Source: JBHYGK01 sp051859045 (GTDB taxonomy: Bacteria > Pseudomonadota > Gammaproteobacteria > Xanthomonadales > Xanthomonadaceae). Taken from it: a stretch of DNA of 20,632 bases. Below the pieces are notes generated by a model. That model was given only the letters and a program-made list of their open reading frames with translations. It was not told the origin of the DNA and did no database searches. The stretch covers positions 1 through 20,632 of the forward strand of contig JBHYGK010000033.1 in the NCBI GenBank assembly GCA_051859045.1. Reading direction: 5' to 3'. The position numbers and the translations under genes were made by a program. Position 1 is the first letter of the stretch; each line of letters starts with the position of its first letter. This document shows, in pieces, positions 14,380 through 20,632 of the stretch.

Positions 14380-15267
14380 CGCGGCCGGCAGCCGCGCGGT
14401 CGCGGGCGCGGGCGCGCGCAGGAAGGCCTCGATCGGGCCCCAGGCATCGTCGCGGCCGGTGCGCAGCGTGCCCAGCAGGCGCACGTGGCCGAGGCCGGGC
14501 AGCAGGCGCGCGTCCACCGGCACGCCCGCCGCGCGCCACGCGGCGGCCAGGGCCTCGAGGTTGCGTGGGTCCACCACCACGTCGCGCGCGCCGTGCAGCA
14601 GCAGCGCCGGCGGCTCGTCGCCGTCGACGAAGGCCACCGGCTGCGAGGCCCCGCGGCCGGCCTCGGGGCCGAAGATCGCCTCCAGCGTCGGGTCCTCGAG
14701 CGGCAGGAAGTCGTAGGGCCCGGCGAGGCCGAGCAGGCCGGCGAAATCGCGCGGGGCCAGGCCCTCGGCGGCGAGGAAGCGCGCGTCGGCGGCCAGCATC
14801 GCCGCGATGTGCGCGCCGGCGGAGTGGCCGCCGAGGAACACGCGGTCGGGGTCGCCGCCCAGGCGCGCGGCGTTCGCGCGCGCCCAGGCCGCGGCGCGGG
14901 CGCCGTCCTCGACGAAGCCCGGGAAGCCCGCGTCGGGCCAGCGCCGGTAGTCCGGCAGCACCACCACGACGCCGCGCGCGGCGAAGGCCTCGCCGACGAA
15001 GCGGTAGTCCTCGCGCCGCCCGCCCTGCCAGCTGCCGCCATAGAAGAAGACCAGCACCGGCGCCGGCGCCGCGCCGGGCGCGGCGGCCGGGCGGTAGACG
15101 TCGAGCGCGAGCCCGTGCGCCGGGTCGTACACCGCGCCCTCCTGGGCCGGGGCGCGGGCGCCGGCGTTGAGGGTCGAGAACCAGGCGCGGCTGCAGCCCG
15201 TGGCGAGCAGCGCCGCGGCGGCGAGGGCGAGCAGGCGGGCGGCGTGGGCGGATCGGGGCGAGGACAT
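14365..15267 (-). CDS. Lipoprotein alpha/beta hydrolase (BD-FAE/carboxylesterase-like)
   Basis: A 300-residue envelope-located esterase-type hydrolase. The N-terminal signal ends LLATGC, a lipobox-like site, so the protein is probably lipid-anchored after export. Mature-domain features: ALDVYRPA (typical of this group), oxyanion-hole motif FFYGGSW, nucleophile elbow GGHSAGAH, a late Asp in ARDVVVDPRN and His in GLGHVRLLG, completing a Ser-Asp-His triad. It probably hydrolyses carboxyl esters; the substrate is unknown. The start at 15267 gives a compact signal peptide; the alternative at 15288 adds MGRDDSG and overlaps the prmC leader ATG on the other strand. Divergent from prmC. Confidence 0.87.
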   Translation of the reverse strand: MSSPRSAHAARLLALAAAALLATGCSRAWFSTLNAGARAPAQEGAVYDPAHGLALDVYRPAAAPGAAPAPVLVFFYGGSWQGGRREDYRFVGEAFAARGVVVVLPDYRRWPDAGFPGFVEDGARAAAWARANAARLGGDPDRVFLGGHSAGAHIAAMLAADARFLAAEGLAPRDFAGLLGLAGPYDFLPLEDPTLEAIFGPEAGRGASQPVAFVDGDEPPALLLHGARDVVVDPRNLEALAAAWRAAGVPVDARLLPGLGHVRLLGTLRTGRDDAWGPIEAFLRAPAPATARLPAAPPGG

Positions 15268-15272
15268 GCCGC

Positions 15273-15278
15273 TATCAT
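15273..15278 (+). promoter_or_regulatory. Candidate -10 element for the prmC transcript
   Basis: TATCAT matches TATAAT in five of six positions and stands out in GC-rich DNA. It is eight bases before the ATG at 15287, so transcription would begin at or next to that ATG, giving a leaderless mRNA. No convincing -35 is present. Confidence 0.4.
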
Positions 15279-15286
15279 CGCGCCCC

Positions 15287-15367
15287 ATGCGTGCCCATCA
15301 CGTCATCGCGCGGCCCGCCGCGCCCGCCCCCGCGCCCCGTGCCTCCCGCCGCGGGGCCCCCGCGTGA
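15287..15367 (+). CDS. Possible 26-residue leader peptide upstream of prmC
   Basis: A short frame starting MRAHHVIARP and continuing as Ala/Pro/Arg-rich sequence. It begins directly after the -10-like TATCAT and ends at TGA 15365-15367, which overlaps the prmC GTG (GTGA, 15364-15367). It could be translated from a leaderless mRNA and feed ribosomes to prmC, whose GTG lacks a good Shine-Dalgarno. In DNA this GC-rich, open frames of this size are common, so coding is unproven. Confidence 0.3.
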   Translation: MRAHHVIARPAAPAPAPRASRRGAPA

Positions 15368-16200
15368 GCGTGCGCGACGCGCTGGCCGCGGCCACCGCCC
15401 GCCTCGGCGGCGGCGAGGACGCGCGCACCGACGCCGAATGGCTGCTCGCCCACGCGCTCGGCGTGGGCCTCGGCTGGCTGTTCGCGCACGCCACCGATGC
15501 GCTGGAGTCCGAGGCCGCGGTCCGCTTCGACGCGCTCGTCGCCGCGCGCGCCGCCGGCACGCCGGTCGCCCACCTGCGCGGCCGGCAGGGTTTCTGGAGC
15601 CTCGAGCTCGAGGTCGCCCCGGCCACGCTGATCCCGCGCGGCGACACCGAACGCCTGGTCGAGCTGGCGCTGGAGCGCCTGCCCGCCGACGCGCCGGCGC
15701 GGGTGCTCGACCTCGGCACCGGCAGCGGCGCGATCGCGCTGGCGATCGCCCGCGAGCGGCCGCGCGCCGAGGTCACCGCCATCGACGCCAGCGCCGCTGC
15801 GCTCGCCGTCGCGCGCCGCAACGCCGCCGCGCTGGGGCTGGCCCGGGTGCGGATGCTGGAGGGCGACTGGTTCGCGCCGGTGGCCGGCGAGGTGTTCGCG
15901 ATGGTCTGCAGCAACCCGCCCTACCTCGCCGACGACGACGTCCACCTCGCCCTCGGCGACCTGCGTTTCGAGCCGCGCGGCGCGCTGGCCTCGGGCCCCG
16001 ACGGCCTCGACGACCTGCGCCGGATCGTCGCCGCCGCGCCGGCGCACCTCGCGCCCGGCGGCTGGCTGCTGCTGGAGCACGGCTGGACCCAGGGCGAGGC
16101 GGTGCGCGCGCTGCTCGCGCAGGCGGGCTTCGTCGACGTGCACACCGCCCGCGACCTCGAGGGCCGCGAGCGGGTCGGCCTGGGCCGCCGCCCCGCCTGA
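15364..16200 (+). CDS. prmC: Peptide chain release factor N5-glutamine methyltransferase PrmC (HemK)
   Basis: Methylates the glutamine of the GGQ motif in release factors RF1 and RF2 using S-adenosylmethionine, which speeds peptide release at stop codons. 278 residues, normal length. A helical N-terminal domain (about 1-75, with DAEWLLAHALG) precedes GRQGFWSLELEV and LIPRGDTERLVE. The SAM-binding motif I, VLDLGTGSGAIALAIA, lies near residue 116, and the catalytic NPPY motif (CSNPPYLADDD) near residue 184. The start is the GTG at 15364, giving MSVRDALAAA, which fits the family. A much longer frame continues upstream but only as antisense shadow of the hydrolase. It may be translationally coupled to a short leader frame. 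Confidence 0.95.
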   Translation: MSVRDALAAATARLGGGEDARTDAEWLLAHALGVGLGWLFAHATDALESEAAVRFDALVAARAAGTPVAHLRGRQGFWSLELEVAPATLIPRGDTERLVELALERLPADAPARVLDLGTGSGAIALAIARERPRAEVTAIDASAAALAVARRNAAALGLARVRMLEGDWFAPVAGEVFAMVCSNPPYLADDDVHLALGDLRFEPRGALASGPDGLDDLRRIVAAAPAHLAPGGWLLLEHGWTQGEAVRALLAQAGFVDVHTARDLEGRERVGLGRRPA

Positions 16201-16211
16201 GCGGGGCGGCG
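16186..16211. terminator. Strong hairpin with the prmC stop codon in its loop
   Basis: CGCCGCCCCGC-CTGA-GCGGGGCGGCG forms an 11-bp perfect stem, and the loop CTGA contains the prmC stop codon (16198-16200). It also lies just beyond the stop of the convergent redoxin gene (16217). There is no U-tract. It is a likely shared terminator, inferred from position and strength. Confidence 0.6.
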
Positions 16212-16216
16212 CGCGC

Positions 16217-16831
16217 TCAGTACTTGATCGAGCAGCCGTAGGGCTGGGTCAGCGCGGGGTCCGGCGCGCCACCCGCGGCCACCGCGGCGAGCGCGGCGGG
16301 CACGTACTGGGTGGCCTCGGCCAGGTCGGCGGGGTCGGCGCTGGGGATCGAGTCGATCGCGCCGGCGTAGCGCAGCACGCCCTCGCCATCGATCACGTAC
16401 AGGTGCGGCGTGGTCTTGGCGTCGTAGGCGCGGCCCACGTCGCCGCTGGCGTCGAACAGGTAGGCGGTCTGCGCGCCGCCCCAGCCGCTGGCGATGCTGG
16501 CGGCCTGCGCGGCGTCGACGTGGCCCTGCTTGCCCGGGGCCGAGGAGTTGATCACCAGCCAGGCCACACCGTCGCCAGTGGCGGCCGCCTGCTGGCCGGG
16601 GAGGTTGCGCGACTCGTAGTGCTTCCGCACGAACGGGCACTCGTGGTTGGTCCATTCCAGCACGACGGTGCGGCCGCGGAACTCCTCGAGGGTGCGGGTG
16701 GCGCCGCTGGCGTCGACGAGGCTGAAGGCCGGGGCGGGCTGGCCGATGGTCGCGGTGGCGCCGGCGGCGAGGGGCAGCGCGGCCAGCGCGACGGCGAGGG
16801 CGGCGGCGAGGACGGGGCGGACGTGCGGCAT
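16217..16831 (-). CDS. Secreted redoxin/thioredoxin-fold protein (PRX-like)
   Basis: A 204-residue periplasmic thioredoxin-fold protein. A cleavable signal (residues 1 to about 24, ending LAAGA) precedes QPAPAFSLVDASG, the standard redoxin opening. The putative reactive Cys65 is in EWTNHECPFVRKHY, a motif of the redoxin group often annotated 'thioredoxin family protein', not the PxxxTxxC of classical peroxiredoxins. HLYVIDGEGVLRYAGAID supplies the late thioredoxin-fold strands, and a second Cys200 sits in the conserved-looking tail YGCSIKY. The start at 16831 has AGGAG seven bases upstream. It follows the DsbD-alpha-like gene by 34 bases, so the two are probably one operon handling thiol redox or peroxides in the periplasm. 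Confidence 0.88.
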   Translation of the reverse strand: MPHVRPVLAAALAVALAALPLAAGATATIGQPAPAFSLVDASGATRTLEEFRGRTVVLEWTNHECPFVRKHYESRNLPGQQAAATGDGVAWLVINSSAPGKQGHVDAAQAASIASGWGGAQTAYLFDASGDVGRAYDAKTTPHLYVIDGEGVLRYAGAIDSIPSADPADLAEATQYVPAALAAVAAGGAPDPALTQPYGCSIKY

Positions 16832-16865
16832 GGCGGGCTCCTGGGGGCGGGTGTCGGGCGGGGGC

Positions 16866-17774
16866 TCACTCGGCCGCGTCGGGCGCGAGCAGCGTGGGAT
16901 CGGGGACGGCGTCGATGGCGATGCCGCGGCGCCCGTCGGAGAGCAGCAGCTCGATGCGCGGGGGCATCCCGGCGAAGAAGGGGCTGGCCGGCGCGCGCAG
17001 GCGCCAGCCGCCCTCCACGCGGGTCCAGGCGGGCACGGCGTCGTGTTCGAGCAGCTGCGGCGTGGCGGGGAAGAGCGTCCAGGCCTCGACGCCGTCCGGC
17101 CAGTCGCCGTCCAGCGCGAGCACCGCCTCGCGGCCCTCGACCGCGATCCGCGCGCCCAGCCCCGGCCACGCGGCGGCCGGCTGGCGCGCGTCGGCGCCGG
17201 CGAAGTCGTTGGCCCACGCGCGATCGGGGCGCGCCCGCGCGCCGCGCTCCACCGGCAGCGACAGCGCGAACGTCGCGCCGCCGGGGATGCACTCCACCCT
17301 GCACACCAGCCAGCTCGCGCGCACCGACACCTCGAGCGTGTCGCCGGTGAGATCGGCCGGCACGGCGAGCGTCACCGGCAGCAGCACGCGGCCGTCGTAG
17401 CCGTAGTTCACCAGCGGGTCGAGGTCGAAGCGGGTGGGCAGCGGCCAGTCGATCGGGCCGGCCTCCACGCCCTCCGGCAGGGTCCAGCGCAGCCGCGTGG
17501 GCAGGCCGCTGTCGCCGGGATTGCGCCAGTAGGTGTGCCAGTGCGGCGCGTGCTCGAGCAGCAGGCCCAGCGGCAGCGGCTCGCCGGGGCGCGCGGCGTG
17601 CATGCGCGCGACCAGGCGCGAGCGCAGGTGGTCGGTGAGCGTCCAGCCCTCGGCGTCGACGACGGCCGCCGGCGCGGCGAAGCCCGCGGGGGCGGCGTGG
17701 GCGGGCGCGAGCGCCGCGGCGGACGCGAGGCCGAGGGCCGCGGCGTGCGCGGCGAGGCGGGTGGGCGAGGGCAT
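16866..17774 (-). CDS. DsbD-alpha-like periplasmic domain protein, lacking the membrane part
   Basis: A 302-residue exported protein resembling the N-terminal periplasmic domain of large DsbD/ScsB-type thiol:disulfide reductases. The signal peptide ends about APAHA. LGLLLEHAPHWHTYWRNPGD and VNYGYDGRVLLPVTL are typical of that domain, and the redox pair is in WLVCRVECIPGG, Cys158 and Cys162. A second beta-rich part continues to about 295. In the large family members this is followed by an eight-helix membrane domain (starting with a MPCVFPV-like motif) and a thioredoxin domain. Here translation stops after PDAAE, and only 34 bases separate it from the redoxin. The start at 17774 has GGAG seven bases upstream; the longer start at 17804 does not. 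Without a membrane electron donor, its reductant is unclear. Confidence 0.82.
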   Translation of the reverse strand: MPSPTRLAAHAAALGLASAAALAPAHAAPAGFAAPAAVVDAEGWTLTDHLRSRLVARMHAARPGEPLPLGLLLEHAPHWHTYWRNPGDSGLPTRLRWTLPEGVEAGPIDWPLPTRFDLDPLVNYGYDGRVLLPVTLAVPADLTGDTLEVSVRASWLVCRVECIPGGATFALSLPVERGARARPDRAWANDFAGADARQPAAAWPGLGARIAVEGREAVLALDGDWPDGVEAWTLFPATPQLLEHDAVPAWTRVEGGWRLRAPASPFFAGMPPRIELLLSDGRRGIAIDAVPDPTLLAPDAAE

Positions 17775-17800
17775 CCGGCGCTCCGGCGCGGGCGGGGCCT

Positions 17801-17847
17801 GCACCGTCGCCGCGGCGGCGTGGACGCACCGTCAACAGCGCACCGTC
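17801..17847. repeat. Three direct copies of GCACCGTC upstream of the DsbD-alpha-like gene
   Basis: GCACCGTC occurs at 17801-17808, 17826-17833 and 17840-17847, all in the same orientation and unevenly spaced (25 and 14 bases). The last two extend to GCACCGTC(A/G)(A/G)CA. They sit where the promoter of the 16217-17774 operon should be. A regulator site is possible; chance in GC-rich DNA is also possible. Confidence 0.3.
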
Positions 17848-17852
17848 GGCAA

Positions 17853-17884
17853 CGCGCGGTCGACGGCAGGCCGTCGACCGCGCG
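17853..17884. terminator. Long perfect hairpin downstream of dxs
   Basis: A 15-bp uninterrupted stem (left arm 17853-17867, right arm 17870-17884) around a 2-base centre begins seven bases after the dxs stop in the direction of transcription. Only a short TTG follows on the minus strand, so the U-tract is weak. This is the strongest terminator-like structure in the window. Confidence 0.65.
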
Positions 17885-17890
17885 CGGGCG

Positions 17891-19798
17891 TCAGCCGTTG
17901 GCGGCGGGCGCCAGGCCGGCCACGGCCGGGAAGCGCGCCAGCACCGCCGCGCGCACCGAGGCGGCGTCGAGGCCGGCCTCGGCCAGCAGCTGCTCGCGGG
18001 TGGCGTGCTCCTGCCAGGCGTCGGGCAGGCCGAGGTGCAGCACCGGCAGCACCACGCCCTCGGCGGCCAGCAGCTCGGCCACGCCGCTGCCGGCGCCGCC
18101 GGCGACGACGTTGTCCTCCAGGGTCACGAAGCCCTGGTGCCCGCGCGCGAGCTCGAGCAGCAGCGCGCGGTCGAGCGGCTTGATGAAGCGCATGTTGACC
18201 ACGGTGAGGCCCAGCTCGGCGCCCACCTGCTCGGCCACCGGCACCAGCGCGCCGAAGGCGAGCAGGGCCACGCCCGCGCCGCGGCGGCGGACCTCGGCCT
18301 CGCCGATCGGCAGGGTCTCGAGCGTGGACGGCACGGCCACGCCAGTGCCGCCGCCGCGCGGGTAGCGCACGGCGGCCGGGCCGGGATGGCGGTAGCCGGT
18401 GCTGAGCATCGCGCGGCACTCGGCCTCGTCGGCCGGCGCCATCACCACCATCGAGGGTACGCAGCGCAGGAAGCTGAGGTCGAAGCTGCCGGCGTGGGTG
18501 GCGCCGTCGGGGCCCACCACGCCGCCGCGGTCGATCGCGAACAGCACGTCGAGCTCCTGCAGCGCCACGTCGTGGATCAGCTGGTCGTAGGCGCGCTGCA
18601 GGAAGCTGGAGTAGATCGCCACCACGGGCTTGGCGCCCTCGCAGGCCATGCCGGCGGCCAGCGTGACGGCGTGCTGCTCGGCGATCGCGGTGTCGAAGTA
18701 GCGCAGCGGGAATTCCTGCGAGAAGCGCACCAGGCCCGAGCCCTCGCGCATGGCCGGGGTGATGCCCAGCAGCGCCGGGTCGGCCGCGGCCATGTCGCAC
18801 AGCCAGTCGCCGAAGACGTCGGTGTAGGTCGGCTTCTTCGGCGCGGCCTTCTGCGGCAGGCCCTTGTCGGGGTCGAACGGGCCCACGGCGTGGTAGCCGA
18901 TCTGGTCGCCCTCGGCGCGCTCGTAGCCCTTGCCCTTGGTGGTGATGACGTGGAGCAGCTGCGGGCCCTTCAGGCCCTTGAGCACGTCCAGCGTGGCGAG
19001 CAGCGCCGGCAGGTCGTGGCCGTCGATCGGGCCGGTGTAGTGGAAGCCCATCTCCTCGAACAGCGTCGAGGGCACGAACATGCCCTTGGCGTGCTCCTCC
19101 CAGCGGCGCACGAAGCGCGCGGCGGGGTTGGTGCGCTTGTCGCCGAGCAGCTTCTTGCCGCCCTCGCGCAGCGCGTTGAGCGTGCGGCTGCCGGTGAGCC
19201 GGCCGAGCATCTTGGTCAGGCCGCCGACGTTCTCGGAGATCGACATCCGGTTGTCGTTGAGGATCACCAGCAGGTTGGGCTCGGGCTCCATGCCGCCGGC
19301 GTGGTTGAGCGCCTCGTAGGCCATGCCCGCGGTCATCGCGCCGTCGCCGATCACCGCCACCACGCGGCGCTCGTCGCCGGCGCGGGCGAGCGCCACCGCC
19401 ATGCCCAGCGCGGCGGAGATGCTGGTGGAGCTGTGGCCGACGCCGAAGGTGTCGAAGTCGCTCTCCTCGCGCTTGGGGAAGGGCGCGACGCCGTCCTTCT
19501 TCTTCACCGAGTCGATGCTGTCGCGCCGGCCGGTGAGGATCTTGTGCGGGTAGCACTGGTGGCCGACGTCCCAGACGATGCGGTCGGTGGGCGTGTCGAA
19601 GTGGTAGTGCAGCGCGGTGGTCAGCTCGACCACGCCGAGGCCCGCGCCGAAGTGGCCGCCGGACTGGGCGACGGACTCGATGAGGTAGGCGCGCAGTTCG
19701 TCCGCGATCGCGGGCACCTCCGCGGCCGGGAAGGCGCGCAGGTCGGCGGGCGAGTCGATGCGCGAGAGGCGCGGGTACCGCTGGGGGTCGCAGATCAT
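17891..19798 (-). CDS. dxs: 1-deoxy-D-xylulose-5-phosphate synthase
   Basis: Thiamine-diphosphate enzyme that condenses pyruvate and glyceraldehyde-3-phosphate to DXP, the entry step of the MEP isoprenoid pathway; DXP also feeds thiamine and pyridoxal synthesis. 635 residues, a normal length. H49 in SGGHFGAGLG, the Mg/ThDP motif beginning GDGAMTAG and ending NDN (about residues 150-180), PIDGHD, the catalytic Glu in TAIAEQHAVT, and the C-terminal transketolase domain with LEDNVVAGGAGSGV are all present. The start at 19798 (MICDPQRYPRLSRID) matches the family N-terminus, although there is no clear Shine-Dalgarno. A promoter candidate lies about 45 bases upstream, and a long hairpin follows the stop, so it looks monocistronic. 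Confidence 0.98.
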   Translation of the reverse strand: MICDPQRYPRLSRIDSPADLRAFPAAEVPAIADELRAYLIESVAQSGGHFGAGLGVVELTTALHYHFDTPTDRIVWDVGHQCYPHKILTGRRDSIDSVKKKDGVAPFPKREESDFDTFGVGHSSTSISAALGMAVALARAGDERRVVAVIGDGAMTAGMAYEALNHAGGMEPEPNLLVILNDNRMSISENVGGLTKMLGRLTGSRTLNALREGGKKLLGDKRTNPAARFVRRWEEHAKGMFVPSTLFEEMGFHYTGPIDGHDLPALLATLDVLKGLKGPQLLHVITTKGKGYERAEGDQIGYHAVGPFDPDKGLPQKAAPKKPTYTDVFGDWLCDMAAADPALLGITPAMREGSGLVRFSQEFPLRYFDTAIAEQHAVTLAAGMACEGAKPVVAIYSSFLQRAYDQLIHDVALQELDVLFAIDRGGVVGPDGATHAGSFDLSFLRCVPSMVVMAPADEAECRAMLSTGYRHPGPAAVRYPRGGGTGVAVPSTLETLPIGEAEVRRRGAGVALLAFGALVPVAEQVGAELGLTVVNMRFIKPLDRALLLELARGHQGFVTLEDNVVAGGAGSGVAELLAAEGVVLPVLHLGLPDAWQEHATREQLLAEAGLDAASVRAAVLARFPAVAGLAPAANG

Positions 19799-19840
19799 GG
19801 CGTGGGGCGCGTGGGGTGCGCGGAAGCGGTCAGGAACGCG

Positions 19841-19869
19841 ATTTTCCGCCCCATCCGCGGCGAGGGCAA
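19841..19869 (-). promoter_or_regulatory. Candidate promoter of dxs
   Basis: On the minus strand, TTGCCC (19869-19864) and GAAAAT (19846-19841) are separated by 17 bases, four of six matches each. The A/T run is the only one in this 166-base gap. It would give a leader of about 36 bases before the dxs ATG. The rest of the gap is GC-rich and featureless apart from the hairpin at 19941-19960. Confidence 0.4.
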
Positions 19870-19940
19870 GGACGCCCGTGCCCGCGGCGGGGCAGGCGGC
19901 GGGCGCGGGGCGGGCGGCGTGAGGGCGGCGTGTCCGGGCG

Positions 19941-19960
19941 CGGGGGCCGGACCGCCCCCG
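19941..19960. terminator. Hairpin downstream of the right-edge gene
   Basis: CGGGGGC-cggacc-GCCCCCG, a 7-bp GC stem with a hexaloop, begins five bases after the stop of the gene ending at 19965 (minus strand). No U-tract. Probable terminator. Confidence 0.4.
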
Positions 19961-19964
19961 GGCC

Positions 19965-20632
19965 TCAGGGCGTGCGCAGGCCGCGCAGGCGGTTGAACAG
20001 GCCGCGCGGCGGGGCCTGGCCCGCGCTGGCGTCGACCCAGGGCTCGGCGTGGCCGACCGCCAGGCTGGCGTTGACGTAGTCGGCGACCTCGCCGGGCTCG
20101 ACGCTGCTCAGGGCCGCGATCTCGGCCACGGTGGCGGGGCCCTTCATCATCGCGGTGGCGATCCGGAAGTGGCGCGGGAACTCGCGCTCCACCTGCGGCC
20201 ACTTCAGCAGCTGCACGCGGGCGTCGGCGGGCAGGCCGATCAGCTGGCCGCGGCCTTCGGCCAGCGCGCACAGCCACAGCAGCCGCGCGTAGGGCTGGGG
20301 CTTGCCGGCGGCCTCGAGGGCGGCGGCGTCGACCGGTTCGGCGTCGTCCGCGTGGACCTCCTCGAAGCCCCAGCCCAGCCAGGGCTTGAGGGTGCCGTCG
20401 CCGCGCCAGCTGCGGGTGGCCGGGTCGAGCAGCAGGTCGGGCAGGCCCGCGCGGCGCAGGCGCGCCGGCCCGGGCAGCAGGCCCTCGATGAGCAGGGTGG
20501 CGACCCGGGGCACGTCGGCGGACGCGGGCGCGGCGGGCGACGGGGCGGCGGGCGACGGGGCGGCGGGCGATGGGGCGATGGCGGGGGCCGCGACGGGCGG
20601 CTCGGCGGGCGCGGGCGCCGCGGCGGCCGGGG
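19965..20632 (-). CDS. Unrecognised protein, C-terminal part with Pro/Ala linker (5' partial)
   Basis: The frame is open to the right edge, so the N-terminus is outside the window. The visible 222 residues begin with about 40 residues of Ala/Pro-rich linker including three PSPAA units, then a folded part of about 182 residues starting PRVATLLIEGLLPGPARL. The last third (FRIATAMMKGPATVAEIAALSSVEPGEVADYVNASLAVG) has the look of a small winged-helix-like domain. I do not recognise the family. A flexible Pro/Ala linker suggests a modular protein with another domain upstream. A GTG at 20513 could be taken as the start, but the open reading continues through a linker that looks like protein, so an upstream start is preferred. 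Confidence 0.65.
   Translation of the reverse strand, partial: PAAAAPAPAEPPVAAPAIAPSPAAPSPAAPSPAAPASADVPRVATLLIEGLLPGPARLRRAGLPDLLLDPATRSWRGDGTLKPWLGWGFEEVHADDAEPVDAAALEAAGKPQPYARLLWLCALAEGRGQLIGLPADARVQLLKWPQVEREFPRHFRIATAMMKGPATVAEIAALSSVEPGEVADYVNASLAVGHAEPWVDASAGQAPPRGLFNRLRGLRTP
20528..20575. repeat. 15-bp tandem repeat encoding PSPAA
   Basis: About three head-to-tail copies of a 15-base unit (GCGGCGGGCGACGGG on the plus strand, last copy with one change) lie in frame in the minus-strand gene and encode Pro-Ser-Pro-Ala-Ala. Near-identity of the DNA copies suggests recent expansion, so length may vary between strains. Confidence 0.6.

Noticed and set aside
13645..15363. Long plus-strand frame upstream of and in frame with prmC.
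   Set aside because: It is antisense to the GST and the alpha/beta hydrolase and low in complexity. PrmC homology begins only at the GTG at 15364.
19795..19854. A 19-codon minus-strand frame ending in an ATGA overlap with the dxs start.
   Set aside because: Its ATG lies upstream of the predicted dxs -10 and has no Shine-Dalgarno, so it is probably not on the mRNA. Such short frames are expected by chance at this GC content.
18005..19996. A 663-codon plus-strand frame antisense to dxs.
   Set aside because: His/Ala/Val/Gly-rich shadow of the dxs codons; Dxs motifs on the minus strand are complete.
1..20632. Search for tRNA, rRNA, CRISPR arrays, insertion sequences, integrases, attachment sites and phage genes.
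   Set aside because: None seen. Composition and coding style are uniform across the window, with no sign of a recent island.

Overview
The window comes from a very GC-rich bacterium; by eye about three quarters of the bases are G or C, and third codon positions are almost all G or C. OxyR-controlled peroxide genes, a 7TMR-DISM-type diguanylate cyclase, an orphan ParA, lipoprotein signal peptides and a PrmC/Apt/Dxs set typical of Proteobacteria suggest a gammaproteobacterium of the Lysobacteraceae/Xanthomonadaceae kind. That assignment is inferred from protein flavour only. The region looks like ordinary chromosome: I see no phage, transposon, integrase, CRISPR array, rRNA or tRNA. Coding density is high. 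No stretch longer than about 200 bases lacks a gene.

Layout. (1) 1-2246, plus strand: membrane diguanylate cyclase, cut by the left edge. (2) 2259-7801, minus strand: lipoprotein membrane-fusion protein, RND pump, a small hotdog thioesterase coupled to the pump by a GTGA overlap, then an orphan ParA ATPase. (3) 7867-8499, plus strand: a TetR regulator diverging from the pump operon over two tandem palindromic operators. (4) 8597-9734, minus strand: ahpC-ahpD, diverging from oxyR (9936-10895, plus) across a recognisable tetranucleotide-spaced OxyR site. oxyR continues into an unrecognised membrane-anchored protein and a DJ-1/PfpI protein through two TGATG overlaps. (5) 12123-14271, minus strand: GST, EamA transporter and apt, joined by GTGA and ATGA overlaps. 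(6) 14365-15267, minus strand: lipoprotein alpha/beta hydrolase, diverging from prmC (15364-16200, plus). prmC is preceded by a 26-codon leader frame that ends inside its start codon. (7) 16217-17774, minus strand: a DsbD-alpha-like periplasmic protein without the usual membrane part, followed by a secreted redoxin. (8) 17891-19798, minus strand: dxs. (9) 19965-20632, minus strand: the C-terminal part of an unrecognised protein with a Pro/Ala repeat linker, cut by the right edge.

Functional themes. The centre is a peroxide-defence locus. OxyR keeps both redox cysteines at positions 199 and 208, and AhpC is paired with AhpD rather than AhpF. Next to it is a TetR-controlled efflux operon. A second redox pair (DsbD-alpha-like plus redoxin) works in the periplasm.

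A recurring architectural feature is that ends of transcription units lack U-tract terminators. Instead they carry GC-rich inverted repeats that span or flank the stop codon, at 2243-2262, 8591-8605, 9190-9204, 12119-12135, 14356-14379 and 16186-16211. No clearly new multi-gene system is evident. The best candidates for new biology are the prmC leader frame, the stop-codon hairpins, the truncated DsbD-like protein and the unrecognised protein downstream of oxyR.
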